Origin: Carideicomes alvinocaridis
GTDB taxonomy: Bacteria; Pseudomonadota; Alphaproteobacteria; Rhodobacterales; Rhodobacteraceae
Assembly (NCBI GenBank): GCA_005473895.2
Contig: SRJI02000002.1
Location: forward strand, 62,001 to 126,000
DNA length: 64,000 nt
Direction: 5' to 3'
This document shows positions 43,808 through 52,502 of this stretch, piece after piece; the first letter of the stretch is position 1, and every line of letters starts with the position of its first letter. The notes beneath the pieces were generated by a model that was not told the origin of the DNA, did no database searches, and worked only from the letters and a program-made list of their open reading frames with translations. A program made the translations under genes and the position numbers.

Positions 43808-45547
43808 ATGACCGACGCAACCGATCCTGACAAGTTCACCGGGGCCACGCCGGACAATGCCCTGCGCAATTCCGACCGCGCGGAAGAGCAGGCCGGCCCG
43901 GTCCTCGCCGCCGACGGCACGCCGCTCAAGCGCAGCCTCAGCCGGGCGCTGCGCCGGCAGAAGCTGCGGGCGCTGGGGCTGATCGCGCCGCTGCTGATCT
44001 TCGTCCTGGTGACCTTCATCGCGCCGATCGCGGACATGCTGTTCCGCTCGGTCGAGAACCAGATCGTCTCCAACACCATCCCGAACACCGTCCAGGCGCT
44101 GACCGAATGGGAGGGGACGGGCGACGACCTGCCGCCGCAATCCGCCTACGAGGCGATGTATTTCGACCTGTTCCTCGCCGCCGAGGCCAAGCAGCACACG
44201 CGGCTCGGCTCTCGGCTGAACTACGAGCAGGCGGGCATCTCGTCCCTGTTCCGCACCACCGGGCGCTCGCTGGACGATATCGGCGACGACGTGCAGGACG
44301 TGCTCGAGGACATGGACGAAAGCTGGGGCGAGGGCCCGTTCTGGTACGACATGATGTGGGTCGGCAACAGCGGCGAGGCCGCGCGCGACCTGTTCGACAC
44401 GAAACGCAGCCAGCTCGCCAGGATGACCGGCGAAAGCCTGTCGGGCGACGTGAACTTCATGCCCTCCGCCCAGATGGCCGAGATGCTGCCGCTGACCACC
44501 CAGGCCTATACGAGCTGGGCGATCTTCGCCGCGCTGGTGGACGGCGACACGGTGAAGGAAGAGGAGCCGTGGGAGGCCGTCTTTACCGCGCTGGCCTACG
44601 ACCTGCAGAACGGCGGGGCCGAGCGAGTCGCCGCCTATGACGGTGCCGGCGCGGCGCAGTTGCAGCAGGCGGTCGAGAACCTCGACCAGATTCCGCAGAT
44701 CGACTTCCAAGCGATCATGGCCGAGGCCGACGAGGACTGGAACAACGTCGCCAACTGGCGCACGATCAAGCTTTACAGCCCCGATTACACGCCGGGCTAC
44801 TTCCTGAACGCGGTGGACATGCAGGACGGGCTCGACGGGTTCGAGGCGCGGCCCGAGAACCAGCAGATCTACATGATGCTGTTCAAGCGGACGCTGTTCA
44901 TGTCGCTGATGATCACCGGCTCCTGCATCCTGCTGGGCTACCCGGTGGCCTGGATCCTCGCCAACCTGCCGATGCGCACCGCGAACATCCTGATGATCCT
45001 GGTGCTGCTGCCCTTCTGGACCTCGCTACTGGTGCGGACGAGTGCCTGGAAGGTGATGCTGCAGCAACAGGGGGTGATCAACGACGTGCTGGTCTGGCTG
45101 GGGCTGGTGGCCGACAACGACCGGCTGATCATGATCAACAACCAGTTCGGCACGATCGTGGCGATGACCCACATCCTGCTGCCCTTCATGATCCTGCCGC
45201 TCTACTCGGTGATGCAGACCATCCCGCCCTCCTACCTGCGCGCCGCGAAATCGCTGGGCGCGACCAACTGGACGGCGTTCTGGCGGGTCTACTTCCCGCA
45301 ATCGGTGCCGGGCATCGGGGCGGGGTCGATCCTCGTCTTCATCCTCGCCATCGGCTACTACATCACGCCCGAAATCGTCGGCGGCACCACGGGGACCTTC
45401 ATCTCCAACCGGATCGCCTACCACATCTCCAGCTCGCTCAACTGGGGCCTCGCGGCCGCGCTTGGGTCGATCCTGCTGGCAGTCGTGCTGATCCTCTACT
45501 GGGCCTATGACAAGATCGTGGGCATCGACAACGTGAAGCTGGGGTAA
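43808..45547 (+). CDS. ABC transporter permease, PotB class, with large periplasmic insertion
   Basis: A 579-residue permease, about twice the usual PotB length. Transmembrane helix 1 is at about 57-78. The next hydrophobic segment begins only near 360, leaving a hydrophilic, acidic domain of about 275 residues between them, rich in helices (DDIGDDVQDVLEDMDES; AAQLQQAVENLDQ). The EAA loop (YLRAAKSLGATNWTAFWRVY) is at 476-495. Only about 40-50 residues normally lie there, so some 230 are extra. The insertion should be periplasmic and could contact the binding protein or ligand. It pairs with the enlarged permease 5 bp downstream. Confidence 0.85.
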   Translation: MTDATDPDKFTGATPDNALRNSDRAEEQAGPVLAADGTPLKRSLSRALRRQKLRALGLIAPLLIFVLVTFIAPIADMLFRSVENQIVSNTIPNTVQALTEWEGTGDDLPPQSAYEAMYFDLFLAAEAKQHTRLGSRLNYEQAGISSLFRTTGRSLDDIGDDVQDVLEDMDESWGEGPFWYDMMWVGNSGEAARDLFDTKRSQLARMTGESLSGDVNFMPSAQMAEMLPLTTQAYTSWAIFAALVDGDTVKEEEPWEAVFTALAYDLQNGGAERVAAYDGAGAAQLQQAVENLDQIPQIDFQAIMAEADEDWNNVANWRTIKLYSPDYTPGYFLNAVDMQDGLDGFEARPENQQIYMMLFKRTLFMSLMITGSCILLGYPVAWILANLPMRTANILMILVLLPFWTSLLVRTSAWKVMLQQQGVINDVLVWLGLVADNDRLIMINNQFGTIVAMTHILLPFMILPLYSVMQTIPPSYLRAAKSLGATNWTAFWRVYFPQSVPGIGAGSILVFILAIGYYITPEIVGGTTGTFISNRIAYHISSSLNWGLAAALGSILLAVVLILYWAYDKIVGIDNVKLG

Positions 45548-45552
45548 CGCAG

Positions 45553-46743
45553 ATGGCCGAAGTGATCCTCACCGATACCGGCAAGAAGCCGATCTCCTTC
45601 TGGCTGCCCGTCGTGGCCGCGGCGGGGGCCTTTGCGGGCATTTTCGTGGGCACCGCCAACGGCAGCACGCTGGCGGGCGTGCTGGGCGGGGCCATCCTGG
45701 TGGGCCTGCTGGGTTTCCTCGCCATCGAGATGCTGGGCCGGCCGATGGAAAAGACCGTCCGCTGGGCCATCGTCGCGCTTTTCGTCGTGGGAGGCTTCCT
45801 ACTGGGCGGCATCCCCGGCGCGGTCGTGGGCGGGCTGTTCGGCTGGTTCTACGGCTGGTTCATCTACTGGATCGGCTACAACCGCTACCGGGCCAAGCTG
45901 GTGCCCTACCTGACCCCGGGCCAGGTGCTGTGGCACTATGCCTTCCGGGTGATCTGCGGGGCGATCTTCGTCTTCCTGATCACGCCGATCCTGGTGGTGA
46001 TGCCGCTCTCGTTCAACGCCGAGAACTTCTTCACCTTCACGCCGGAAATGCTGAGCTTCGACCCGGCGGGTTATTCGCTGCGTCATTACCGCGACTTCTT
46101 CTACAGCAGCGACTGGCAGCAGGCGCTGTGGAACTCGGTCTCCATCGCGCCGGTGGCGACCCTGCTGGCGGTAAGCTTCGGCACGCTGGCGGCCATCGGC
46201 CTGAGCTCGGAACACGTGCCGTTCCGCCGCGCGATCATGGCGGTGCTGATCTCGCCGATGATCGTGCCGCTGATCATCTCGGCCGCGGGGATGTATTTCT
46301 TCTATTCCCGGATCGGGCTGCAGGGCACCTATGTGGGCGTGGTGCTGGCCCATGCGGCGCTGGGCATTCCCTTCGTCATCATCACGGTGACGGCGACGCT
46401 GGTGGGCTTCGACCGCTCGCTGACACGAGCCTCGGCCAATCTCGGCGCGGGGCCGGTGCGGACCTTCTTCAAGGTGCAGATGCCGCTGATCCTGCCGGGC
46501 GTGATTTCGGGCGGGCTCTTCGCCTTCATCACCTCCTTCGACGAGGTGGTGGTGGTGCTCTTCGTGGGCTCGGCGGGGCAGAAGACGCTGCCCTGGCAGA
46601 TGTTCATCGGGCTGCGCGAGCAGATCTCGCCGACGATCCTTGCCGTGGCAACGATCCTGGTGGCGATCTCCATCTGCCTGCTGACCACGGTGGAGCTGCT
46701 GCGCCGCCGCTCCGAACGGCTGCGGGGGATGAGCCCGGGCTGA
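45553..46743 (+). CDS. ABC transporter permease, PotC class, with N-terminal membrane extension
   Basis: A 396-residue permease, about 125 residues longer than PotC. The extension (residues 1-125) holds about four glycine-rich hydrophobic segments (LPVVAAAGAFAGIFVG; LAGVLGGAILVGLLGF; VALFVVGGFLLGGIPGA). The canonical six-helix core follows, with EAA loop LTRASANLGAGPVRTFFKVQM at 290-310. The gene ends 19 bp before a tandem-hairpin element. It partners the enlarged PotB-type permease. Confidence 0.85.
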   Translation: MAEVILTDTGKKPISFWLPVVAAAGAFAGIFVGTANGSTLAGVLGGAILVGLLGFLAIEMLGRPMEKTVRWAIVALFVVGGFLLGGIPGAVVGGLFGWFYGWFIYWIGYNRYRAKLVPYLTPGQVLWHYAFRVICGAIFVFLITPILVVMPLSFNAENFFTFTPEMLSFDPAGYSLRHYRDFFYSSDWQQALWNSVSIAPVATLLAVSFGTLAAIGLSSEHVPFRRAIMAVLISPMIVPLIISAAGMYFFYSRIGLQGTYVGVVLAHAALGIPFVIITVTATLVGFDRSLTRASANLGAGPVRTFFKVQMPLILPGVISGGLFAFITSFDEVVVVLFVGSAGQKTLPWQMFIGLREQISPTILAVATILVAISICLLTTVELLRRRSERLRGMSPG

Positions 46744-46761
46744 CGGCACGCGCGAGGGCCA

Positions 46762-46810
46762 AAAACTTTTGAAGCAAAAGTTTTGGAAGACTTTTGGTTC
46801 AAAAGTCTTC
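46762..46810. repeat. Tandem double-hairpin element, copy 1
   Basis: Hairpin 1 is AAAACTTTT-GAAGC-AAAAGTTTT (9-bp stem). Hairpin 2 is GAAGACTTTT-GGTTC-AAAAGTCTTC (10-bp stem). It lies between the convergent permease and rlmJ genes, so it can end transcription in both directions. The same two-hairpin design recurs at 55369-55419. Confidence 0.8.
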
Positions 46811-46818
46811 TTCAGCGG

Positions 46819-47598
46819 TCAGGGACGCAGGGCGGCGAAGCGCTTTGCCAGCCGGGCGGCCGCGGCGTCCCAGCCCCAGGGCGGGTTGACCGCGTAGAGG
46901 CCGGAGCCCTGCATCCCGTGCCCTTCGCGCGCCGGGGGAAAGCGGACCTCGTGGCGGATCGCGTCCGTGATCCCGAGCGCGTCGAGGCCGCGCGTCAACT
47001 CGCGATGGGCCCCGCTGGCGAGGATCGGGTACCACAGCAGGATCACGCCCACCGGCCACTTGCGATGAAGCTGGCCCACCAGTTTCGGCATCTGCCGCCA
47101 CTCGGTCTTCACCTCGTAGGACGGATCCACGAGGATCAGACCCCGCCGCGGCTCGGGCGGCGCCATGGAGAGCGCGAGCGCCGGGCCGTCGGCCTTCTTC
47201 ACCGTGACACCGGGCAGGGCGGCGCGCAGGGCGGCCTCCTCCTGCGGGTGCAGCTCGGCGAGGGTCAGGCTGTCCTCCGGGCGCAGCAGGGTCCGGGCGA
47301 TCAGCGGCGATCCGGGATAGGCCGCCGATCCGCCCCGGGCGCGGGCCGCCTCCAGCGCACGGCGATAGGGGTGATCGGGGGCGAACCAGGGCTCGGCCCG
47401 GCGGATCCCCTGCGCCGCCTCGCCGGTCTTCGTCGCCTCGGTGCCCGACAGGTCGTAGAGCGCGCGGCCGGCATGGGTCTCGATATAGGACAGCGGCTTG
47501 GGCTTCTGCACGAGGTAGTCCAGCGCCTCGGCCAGCAGGGCGTGCTTGTGCACGTCGGCGAGGTTCCCGGCGTGGTAGGCGTGCTGGTAGGACAGCAT
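46819..47598 (-). CDS. rlmJ: 23S rRNA (adenine2030-N6)-methyltransferase
   Basis: A 259-residue RlmJ-family enzyme that methylates A2030 of 23S rRNA using S-adenosylmethionine. Signatures: MLSYQHAYHAGNLADVHKH at the start, YIETHAGRALYDL for the cofactor and the N6-adenine motif DPSYEVKTEW, with GSGLYAVNPPW near the end. Start 47598 was chosen because it begins at the conserved MLSYQH. It is monocistronic, converging on the transporter operon across the tandem-hairpin element. Confidence 0.93.
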   Translation of the reverse strand: MLSYQHAYHAGNLADVHKHALLAEALDYLVQKPKPLSYIETHAGRALYDLSGTEATKTGEAAQGIRRAEPWFAPDHPYRRALEAARARGGSAAYPGSPLIARTLLRPEDSLTLAELHPQEEAALRAALPGVTVKKADGPALALSMAPPEPRRGLILVDPSYEVKTEWRQMPKLVGQLHRKWPVGVILLWYPILASGAHRELTRGLDALGITDAIRHEVRFPPAREGHGMQGSGLYAVNPPWGWDAAAARLAKRFAALRP

Positions 47599-47682
47599 GG
47601 GCGGCTCCGGCTGCGGCGTCGCGCCGGTGTTAGCAAAGCGGCGGGCCGAGCGCGATGCGCTTTTGCGGCGCCTGGAACGCGA

Positions 47683-47710
47683 AAAGGCCGGGCGCAACGG
47701 CCCGGCCTTT
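47683..47710 (-). terminator. Terminator after ilvE
   Basis: AAAGGCCGGGC (47683-47693) pairs with GCCCGGCCTTT (47700-47710), 11 bp with a 6-nt loop. On the minus strand it ends in TTTT. It separates ilvE from rlmJ. Confidence 0.75.
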
Positions 47711-47730
47711 CAGAACACGAAGGCGGAAGC

Positions 47731-48597
47731 TCAGCTCCGGACCAGCTTCTCGTAGCTGTCGGAGATGTCGCGGGTCATCGCGCCGACCTCGAAGTTGTAG
47801 TCGCCGATCTGGCCCACGGGGGTGACCTCGGCCGCGGTGCCGGTCAGCCAGCACTGCTCGAAGCCTTCCAGCTCCTCGGGCATGATGTGGCGCTCGTGCA
47901 CCTTCACCTGGCGGTCCTTCAGCATGCCGATGACCGTCTGCCGGGTGATGCCGTTGAGGAAGCAATCGGGCGTGGGCGTATGCACCTCGCCGTCCTTGAC
48001 GAAGAAGATGTTCGCGCCGGTCGCCTCGGCCACGTAGCCGCGGTAGTCGAACATCATCGCGTCCGAGCAGCCCTTGGCCTCGGCCGCGTGCTTGGACATG
48101 GTGCAGATCATGTAGAGACCCGCCGCCTTGGCGGAAGAGGGGATCGTCTCCGGCGAGGGGCGCTTCCACTTGGAGATGTCGAGCTTGGCGCCACGGGTCT
48201 TGGCGTCGCCGTAATAATTGCCCCATTCCCAGCCGGCCACGGCCATGCGCACGGGGTTCTTGGCCGCCGAGACGCCCATGTCCTCGCCCGAGCCGCGCCA
48301 GGCCACCGCGCGGACATAGGCGTTGTCCCAGCCATTGGCCTTGAGCATATCGTACTTGGCCTTCTCGATCTCCTCGACGGTCCAGGGGATCTCGAAATCG
48401 ATCAGCTCGGCGGATTTCTTCAGGCGCTCGGAATGCTTGACGCTTTCGAAGATGGTGCCGTTGTAGCAGCGCTCACCCTCGAATACCGAGGAGGCGTAAT
48501 GCAGCGCGTGAGTCAGAATGTGGACATTCGCATCGCGCCAATCGACGAGCTTGCCGTCCATCCAAATTTTTCCATCGCGATCATCATACGCAGCCAT
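47731..48597 (-). CDS. ilvE: Branched-chain amino acid aminotransferase
   Basis: A 288-residue fold-type IV PLP aminotransferase that makes leucine, isoleucine and valine from their keto acids. The PLP lysine is in SSAKAAGLYMICT and the conserved glutamate in VAEATGANIFFV; the LHYASSVFEGERCY signature is near residue 40. Start 48597 has an AGGAAAG site upstream. It is divergent from petP across 157 bp and ends in a clear terminator. Housekeeping. Confidence 0.92.
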   Translation of the reverse strand: MAAYDDRDGKIWMDGKLVDWRDANVHILTHALHYASSVFEGERCYNGTIFESVKHSERLKKSAELIDFEIPWTVEEIEKAKYDMLKANGWDNAYVRAVAWRGSGEDMGVSAAKNPVRMAVAGWEWGNYYGDAKTRGAKLDISKWKRPSPETIPSSAKAAGLYMICTMSKHAAEAKGCSDAMMFDYRGYVAEATGANIFFVKDGEVHTPTPDCFLNGITRQTVIGMLKDRQVKVHERHIMPEELEGFEQCWLTGTAAEVTPVGQIGDYNFEVGAMTRDISDSYEKLVRS

Positions 48598-48754
48598 CGG
48601 TCTTCCTTTCCTGCCGGCTTTACATATGTTGCCGAACTACGTCCGTTGTGGACATATAGTTGCGTCAAAACTGAGACTCGCTAACAGTTTGAACTTGGAA
48701 TGTCAACAAGGCTGACTTAAACTGCCTGAAAACTTGGCGGCAGGAGAATGATGC

Positions 48755-49273
48755 ATGGCGGAGCCGGCCCACCGGGGAGAGGCGCTTCTTTACCTCACGG
48801 ACGAACAGCTTCGTCAGGGGATCGAGGCGATGTTCTTTGCCTACAGGGGGTTCACCGCCGACCCGGACCGCATCCTCGACGAGCTGAACCATGACCGGGC
48901 GCAGAATTACGGCCGAGCGCATCACCGGGCCATCCACTTCATCCACTGCGCGCCGGGCACCACCGTGAACAACCTGCTGGGCATGCTTGGGGTGACCAAG
49001 CAATCCCTGAACCGGGTGCTGCGCACGCTGATCGAGGACGGGCTGGTCGAAAGCCGCGTGGGTCGGACCGACCGGCGCGAGCGGCATCTCTACCTCACCG
49101 ACGAGGGCCGCGCGCTGGAGCAGCGGCTGTCGGATGCGCAGCGGGCGCGGATGCGCGCCGCTTACCGCGAGGCCGGGCCGGAGGCGGTGGCAGGCTTCCG
49201 CACGGTGCTCGAGGCGATGATGGACCCCGAGATGCGCCGCCATTACCGCGCGCTGCGCGAGGTCCGCCCATGA
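48755..49273 (+). CDS. petP: PetP-type MarR regulator
   Basis: A 172-residue MarR-family regulator: VNNLLGMLGVTKQSLNRVLRTLIEDGLV is the recognition helix and SRVGRTDRRERHLYLT the wing. The 4-bp overlap with an OmpR-type regulator gene matches the petP-petR pair of Rhodobacter, where petR is needed for growth and lies upstream of the cytochrome bc1 genes. The bc1 genes do not follow here, so the pair is on its own. Confidence 0.82.
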   Translation: MAEPAHRGEALLYLTDEQLRQGIEAMFFAYRGFTADPDRILDELNHDRAQNYGRAHHRAIHFIHCAPGTTVNNLLGMLGVTKQSLNRVLRTLIEDGLVESRVGRTDRRERHLYLTDEGRALEQRLSDAQRARMRAAYREAGPEAVAGFRTVLEAMMDPEMRRHYRALREVRP

Positions 49274-49983
49274 GCCACGCCGTCAAGGAGGCCGATCCCC
49301 ACCTGCTGATCGTCGATGACGACGAGCGGATCCGGCAGCTCCTGCAGCGCTTCCTGATGCGCAACGGCTTCCTGGTGACGGCGGCGCGGGATGCCGCCCA
49401 TGCCCGGCGCATCCTGGCCGGGCTGGATTTCGATATGCTGGTGCTCGACGTGATGATGCCCGGCGAGGACGGGATCAGCCTGACCCGCAGCCTGCGCGAA
49501 CGCTCGACGACGCCGATCCTGCTGCTGACGGCCCGCGGCGAGACCGAGAACCGTATCGAGGGGCTGGAGGCCGGGGCCGACGATTACCTGCCGAAACCCT
49601 TCGAGCCGAAGGAGCTGCTGCTGCGGATCAATGCGATCCTGCGCCGCGTTCCGGCCAGCGCCGAGAGCGAGGCCGCGCCGAAGGTGCTGCACCTGGGGCC
49701 GGTGCGCTACGATATCGAGCGCGGCGAGATGTGGCGCGGGGACGATCCGGTGCGGCTGACCGCGACGGAAAGTCTGCTGATGCGGATCTTTTCCGCCCGG
49801 CCCGGCGAAACGGTGAGCCGGATGCGGCTGGTGGAGGATCTGGGCCGAGACCGGGGCCAGGCCCAGGAACGCGCGGTCGACGTGCAGATCACCCGGCTCC
49901 GGCGCAAGATCGAGAGCGACCCCAAGCAGCCGCGCTACCTGCAGACGGTGCGCGGCGCGGGCTACATGCTGGCGCCGGACTGA
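49270..49983 (+). CDS. petR: PetR-type OmpR-family response regulator
   Basis: A 237-residue response regulator. The receiver domain (8-120) has the acidic pair in LLIVDDDERIR, phospho-aspartate in MLVLDVMMPGEDG, threonine in LLLTARG and lysine in LPKPFEP. The winged-helix DNA-binding domain (145-235) has ERAVDVQITRLRRKIE. It forms a pair with petP by overlap. A GC hairpin follows at its stop. No cognate kinase is in the operon; the GAF kinase that converges on it belongs to a different kinase class. Confidence 0.88.
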   Translation: MSHAVKEADPHLLIVDDDERIRQLLQRFLMRNGFLVTAARDAAHARRILAGLDFDMLVLDVMMPGEDGISLTRSLRERSTTPILLLTARGETENRIEGLEAGADDYLPKPFEPKELLLRINAILRRVPASAESEAAPKVLHLGPVRYDIERGEMWRGDDPVRLTATESLLMRIFSARPGETVSRMRLVEDLGRDRGQAQERAVDVQITRLRRKIESDPKQPRYLQTVRGAGYMLAPD

Positions 49984-49993
49984 GCCCGGCGCC
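49971..49993. terminator. Hairpin between convergent petR and sensor kinase genes
   Basis: GGCGCCGG (49971-49978) pairs with CCGGCGCC (49986-49993); the loop contains the petR stop codon. No T-run. It may stop transcription from either side. Confidence 0.4.
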
Positions 49994-50004
49994 GAGGTAG
50001 TGGA

Positions 50005-51147
50005 TCAGGCCGCGGCCTGGGGGGAAAAGCGGAATTCCAGCCGGGTGCCCGGCCCCTCGAGGTAATCCAGCACGCTGCCGATCTGGCTGGCCGCAGCCTC
50101 GATGATGCGGCGGCCGAGGCCCGGCGCTCTACCGGCCTCGTCCCCCGCCTGGCCGATCCCGTCATCCGAGAACCGCGCCACCAGCTCCGGCCCCTCGGCC
50201 GAGAGGGTCAGGTGGATGCGGCCGGGCCGGTCGTCCGGGAAGGCGTGTTTCAGCGAATTGGCGACGAATTCGTTGGCGATCATGGCCAGTGCGCTGGCAT
50301 GCGAGGAGGACAGGTGCAGCACCGGCACCTGGGATTCGATCGTCACCCCGTCCCGCGCGGTCGTGCGCAGCTTGTCGCAGAGCCGGTCGAAATAGGCGCT
50401 GATGTCCACGCTGCTGCCCCGGCCCGACTGGTGAAGCAGGTCGTGCAGCTGGGTGATCGCCGCGACGCGGCCGCTGGCCTCCTGCAATTCCTGGCGGACC
50501 TCGTCGCTGCTGCTGCGGCTGGCCTGCATCCGCAGCAGCGACGTGACCTGCTGGAGCGAGTTCTTCACCCGGTGGTCGATCTCGCGGCGCAGGATTTCCT
50601 CGCGGTCCAGCGCATCCCGCAAGGCGTCCGCCGTCTCGGTGCTTTGCTTCAGGGCATTGCGCAGCTCGATCTGGGCCATGACCTGCCGGGCGAGGACCTG
50701 CAGCGCCTGCCGCTGGGTTTCGGTCAGCACGCGGGTCTCGTGGTCGATCACGCAGAGCGCGCCCAGCGGCACGCCGTCCTGGGTCACCAGCGGTGCGCCG
50801 GCGTAGAACCTCATCCGGACCGCCTCGTCATCGACCAGCGGGTTGTCACGGGTGCGCATGTCGGTCCGGGTGTCGGGGATCTCGAGCACGGCGTTGGATT
50901 TCATCGTGTGGGCGCAGACCGATTGCTCGCGCGGGGTGCTGTCGGCCTCGACGCCGTAATGCGCCTTGAAATACTGCCGGTCGCGACCCACCAGCGACAC
51001 CAGCGCGATGGGGGTGCCGCAAAGCGAGGCGGCCAGCTCGACGATCTCGTCGAAATCCTTCTCAGTCGGACTGTCCAGCAGGCCGAGCCGATCAAGCACA
51101 CCGAGCCGGAATTCCTCCGTCTCGTCAAACATCGGTGCGGTGTTCAT
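50005..51147 (-). CDS. GAF-domain sensor histidine kinase (HisKA_2 class)
   Basis: A cytoplasmic kinase of 380 residues. The GAF domain spans about 25-165 (FDEIVELAASLCGTPIALVSLVGRDRQYFK; GAPLVTQDGVPLGALCVID). A HisKA_2 phospho-acceptor helix follows with the histidine in REIDHRVKNSLQQVTSLL, then an ATPase domain with MIANEFVANSLKHAF and FSDDGIGQ. The start at 51147 has GGAGAA upstream; an earlier start at 51231 is possible. No transmembrane segment. The ligand of GAF is unknown. It is an orphan, since it converges on petR rather than being co-transcribed with a regulator. Confidence 0.85.
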   Translation of the reverse strand: MNTAPMFDETEEFRLGVLDRLGLLDSPTEKDFDEIVELAASLCGTPIALVSLVGRDRQYFKAHYGVEADSTPREQSVCAHTMKSNAVLEIPDTRTDMRTRDNPLVDDEAVRMRFYAGAPLVTQDGVPLGALCVIDHETRVLTETQRQALQVLARQVMAQIELRNALKQSTETADALRDALDREEILRREIDHRVKNSLQQVTSLLRMQASRSSSDEVRQELQEASGRVAAITQLHDLLHQSGRGSSVDISAYFDRLCDKLRTTARDGVTIESQVPVLHLSSSHASALAMIANEFVANSLKHAFPDDRPGRIHLTLSAEGPELVARFSDDGIGQAGDEAGRAPGLGRRIIEAAASQIGSVLDYLEGPGTRLEFRFSPQAAA

Positions 51148-51318
51148 CCGAAGCTGTTCTCCGTGAGGGGTGGGCGCCGTGACCCCGACTTTCGGGGCGA
51201 GATTATTATCGGGGCGCTTTCCCAAGTCCATCAGAATGTTGACTTAAAGTAAATTTCCGCGCGCTGGTTGTGTCGCGTCGGCGTTGCGGTAATCGGGGCC
51301 TTGTGAAAAGGTGCCGGA

Positions 51319-52245
51319 ATGACGACCGCGCTTCTGACCCACGCCGACTGCCTAGGCCATGTGACGCCGGATGGCCACCCCGAGCGGGTGGCACGGCTGG
51401 AACATGTGCTCCACGCGCTCGAGCCGCTGGACCTGCCACGCCACACCGCGCCCCTGGCGGCCGAGGACGACGTGCTGCGCGTCCACCCCCGCAGCTATAT
51501 CGACCGGCTGCGCGCGGCCCTGCCGGACGAGGGGATCGTGCGCCTGGACGAGGACACCTTCATGTCGCCCGGATCGCTCGACGCCGCGTGGCGCGGGGCG
51601 GGGGCCGCGGTCAGGGCGGTCGACATGGTGATGGGCGGCGAGGCCGGCAACGCCTTCTGCGCCACCCGTCCCCCGGGCCACCACGCGGAGCGCGAGACGG
51701 CCATGGGCTTCTGCCTGTTCGGCAACGCGGCGCTGGCGGCGAAACACGCGCTCGACCATCACGGGGCGGGGCGCGTGGCGGTGCTGGATTTCGACGTGCA
51801 TCACGGCAACGGCACGCAGGATCTGCTGTGGGACGAGAAGCGCACGCTCTTCATCTCCTCCCACGAATGGCCGCTCTACCCGGGCACCGGGGCGCGCAAC
51901 GAGATCGGCGATTTCGACAACGTGCTGAACATGCCCCTGCCGTCGGGATCGGGCGGCGGCACGGCGCGGCAGCTCTGGCGCGACATCGCCTTCCCGCGCC
52001 TGCGCCGGTTCTGGCCGGACCTCATCATCGTCTCGGCGGGCTTCGACGCGCACCTGAACGACCCGCTCGCCACACTGGAATGGGGGGTGGAGGATTTCAC
52101 CTGGATCAGCCGCGAGATCTGCGGCCTTGCCGACGAGCTTTGCGAGGGGCGGGTGGTCTCGACACTGGAGGGCGGATATGATCTTCAGGCGCTGTCCGAA
52201 GGTGTCGTGGCGCATGTGCGCGCGTTGAAGGAGGCCGCTTCATGA
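51319..52245 (+). CDS. Histone-deacetylase-family hydrolase
   Basis: A 308-residue class II HDAC-like zinc hydrolase. RPPGHHAERETAMGFCLFGN carries the catalytic histidine pair, VLDFDVHHGNGTQD the first zinc ligands and SAGFDAHLNDPLA the last aspartate. Bacterial members act on acetylpolyamines or other acetyl-amides. Acetylpolyamine hydrolysis would be compatible with the Pot-type transporters nearby, but this gene order (with xseB, ispA, dxs) is conserved and points to a housekeeping setting. It overlaps xseB by 4 bp. Confidence 0.9.
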   Translation: MTTALLTHADCLGHVTPDGHPERVARLEHVLHALEPLDLPRHTAPLAAEDDVLRVHPRSYIDRLRAALPDEGIVRLDEDTFMSPGSLDAAWRGAGAAVRAVDMVMGGEAGNAFCATRPPGHHAERETAMGFCLFGNAALAAKHALDHHGAGRVAVLDFDVHHGNGTQDLLWDEKRTLFISSHEWPLYPGTGARNEIGDFDNVLNMPLPSGSGGGTARQLWRDIAFPRLRRFWPDLIIVSAGFDAHLNDPLATLEWGVEDFTWISREICGLADELCEGRVVSTLEGGYDLQALSEGVVAHVRALKEAAS

Positions 52246-52493
52246 CCGAGACGAGCGAGAAACCGATCGCGGAAATGTCCTTCGAGGAGGCCATGGGCGA
52301 GCTGGAGCGCGTGGTCTCGCAACTCGAACGTGGCGACGTGGCGCTGGAGGATTCCATCAAGCTCTACGAGCGCGGCGCGGAGCTGAAGAAGCGCTGCGAG
52401 GCCAAGCTCAAGGATGCCGAGGAAAAGGTCGCGGCGATCACGCTGGACCGCGACGGCCAGCCCACCGGCACGACCCCGGTGGAGGGGCTCTAG
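52242..52493 (+). CDS. xseB: Exodeoxyribonuclease VII small subunit
   Basis: An 83-residue XseB protein, which binds XseA to form the single-strand exonuclease VII. The helical signature MSFEEAMGELERVVSQLERGDVALEDSIKLYERGAEL is complete. It overlaps the upstream hydrolase gene (ATGA) and lies 9 bp before ispA, the usual order in proteobacteria. Confidence 0.95.
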   Translation: MTETSEKPIAEMSFEEAMGELERVVSQLERGDVALEDSIKLYERGAELKKRCEAKLKDAEEKVAAITLDRDGQPTGTTPVEGL

Positions 52494-52502
52494 CCCGCGG
52501 CC

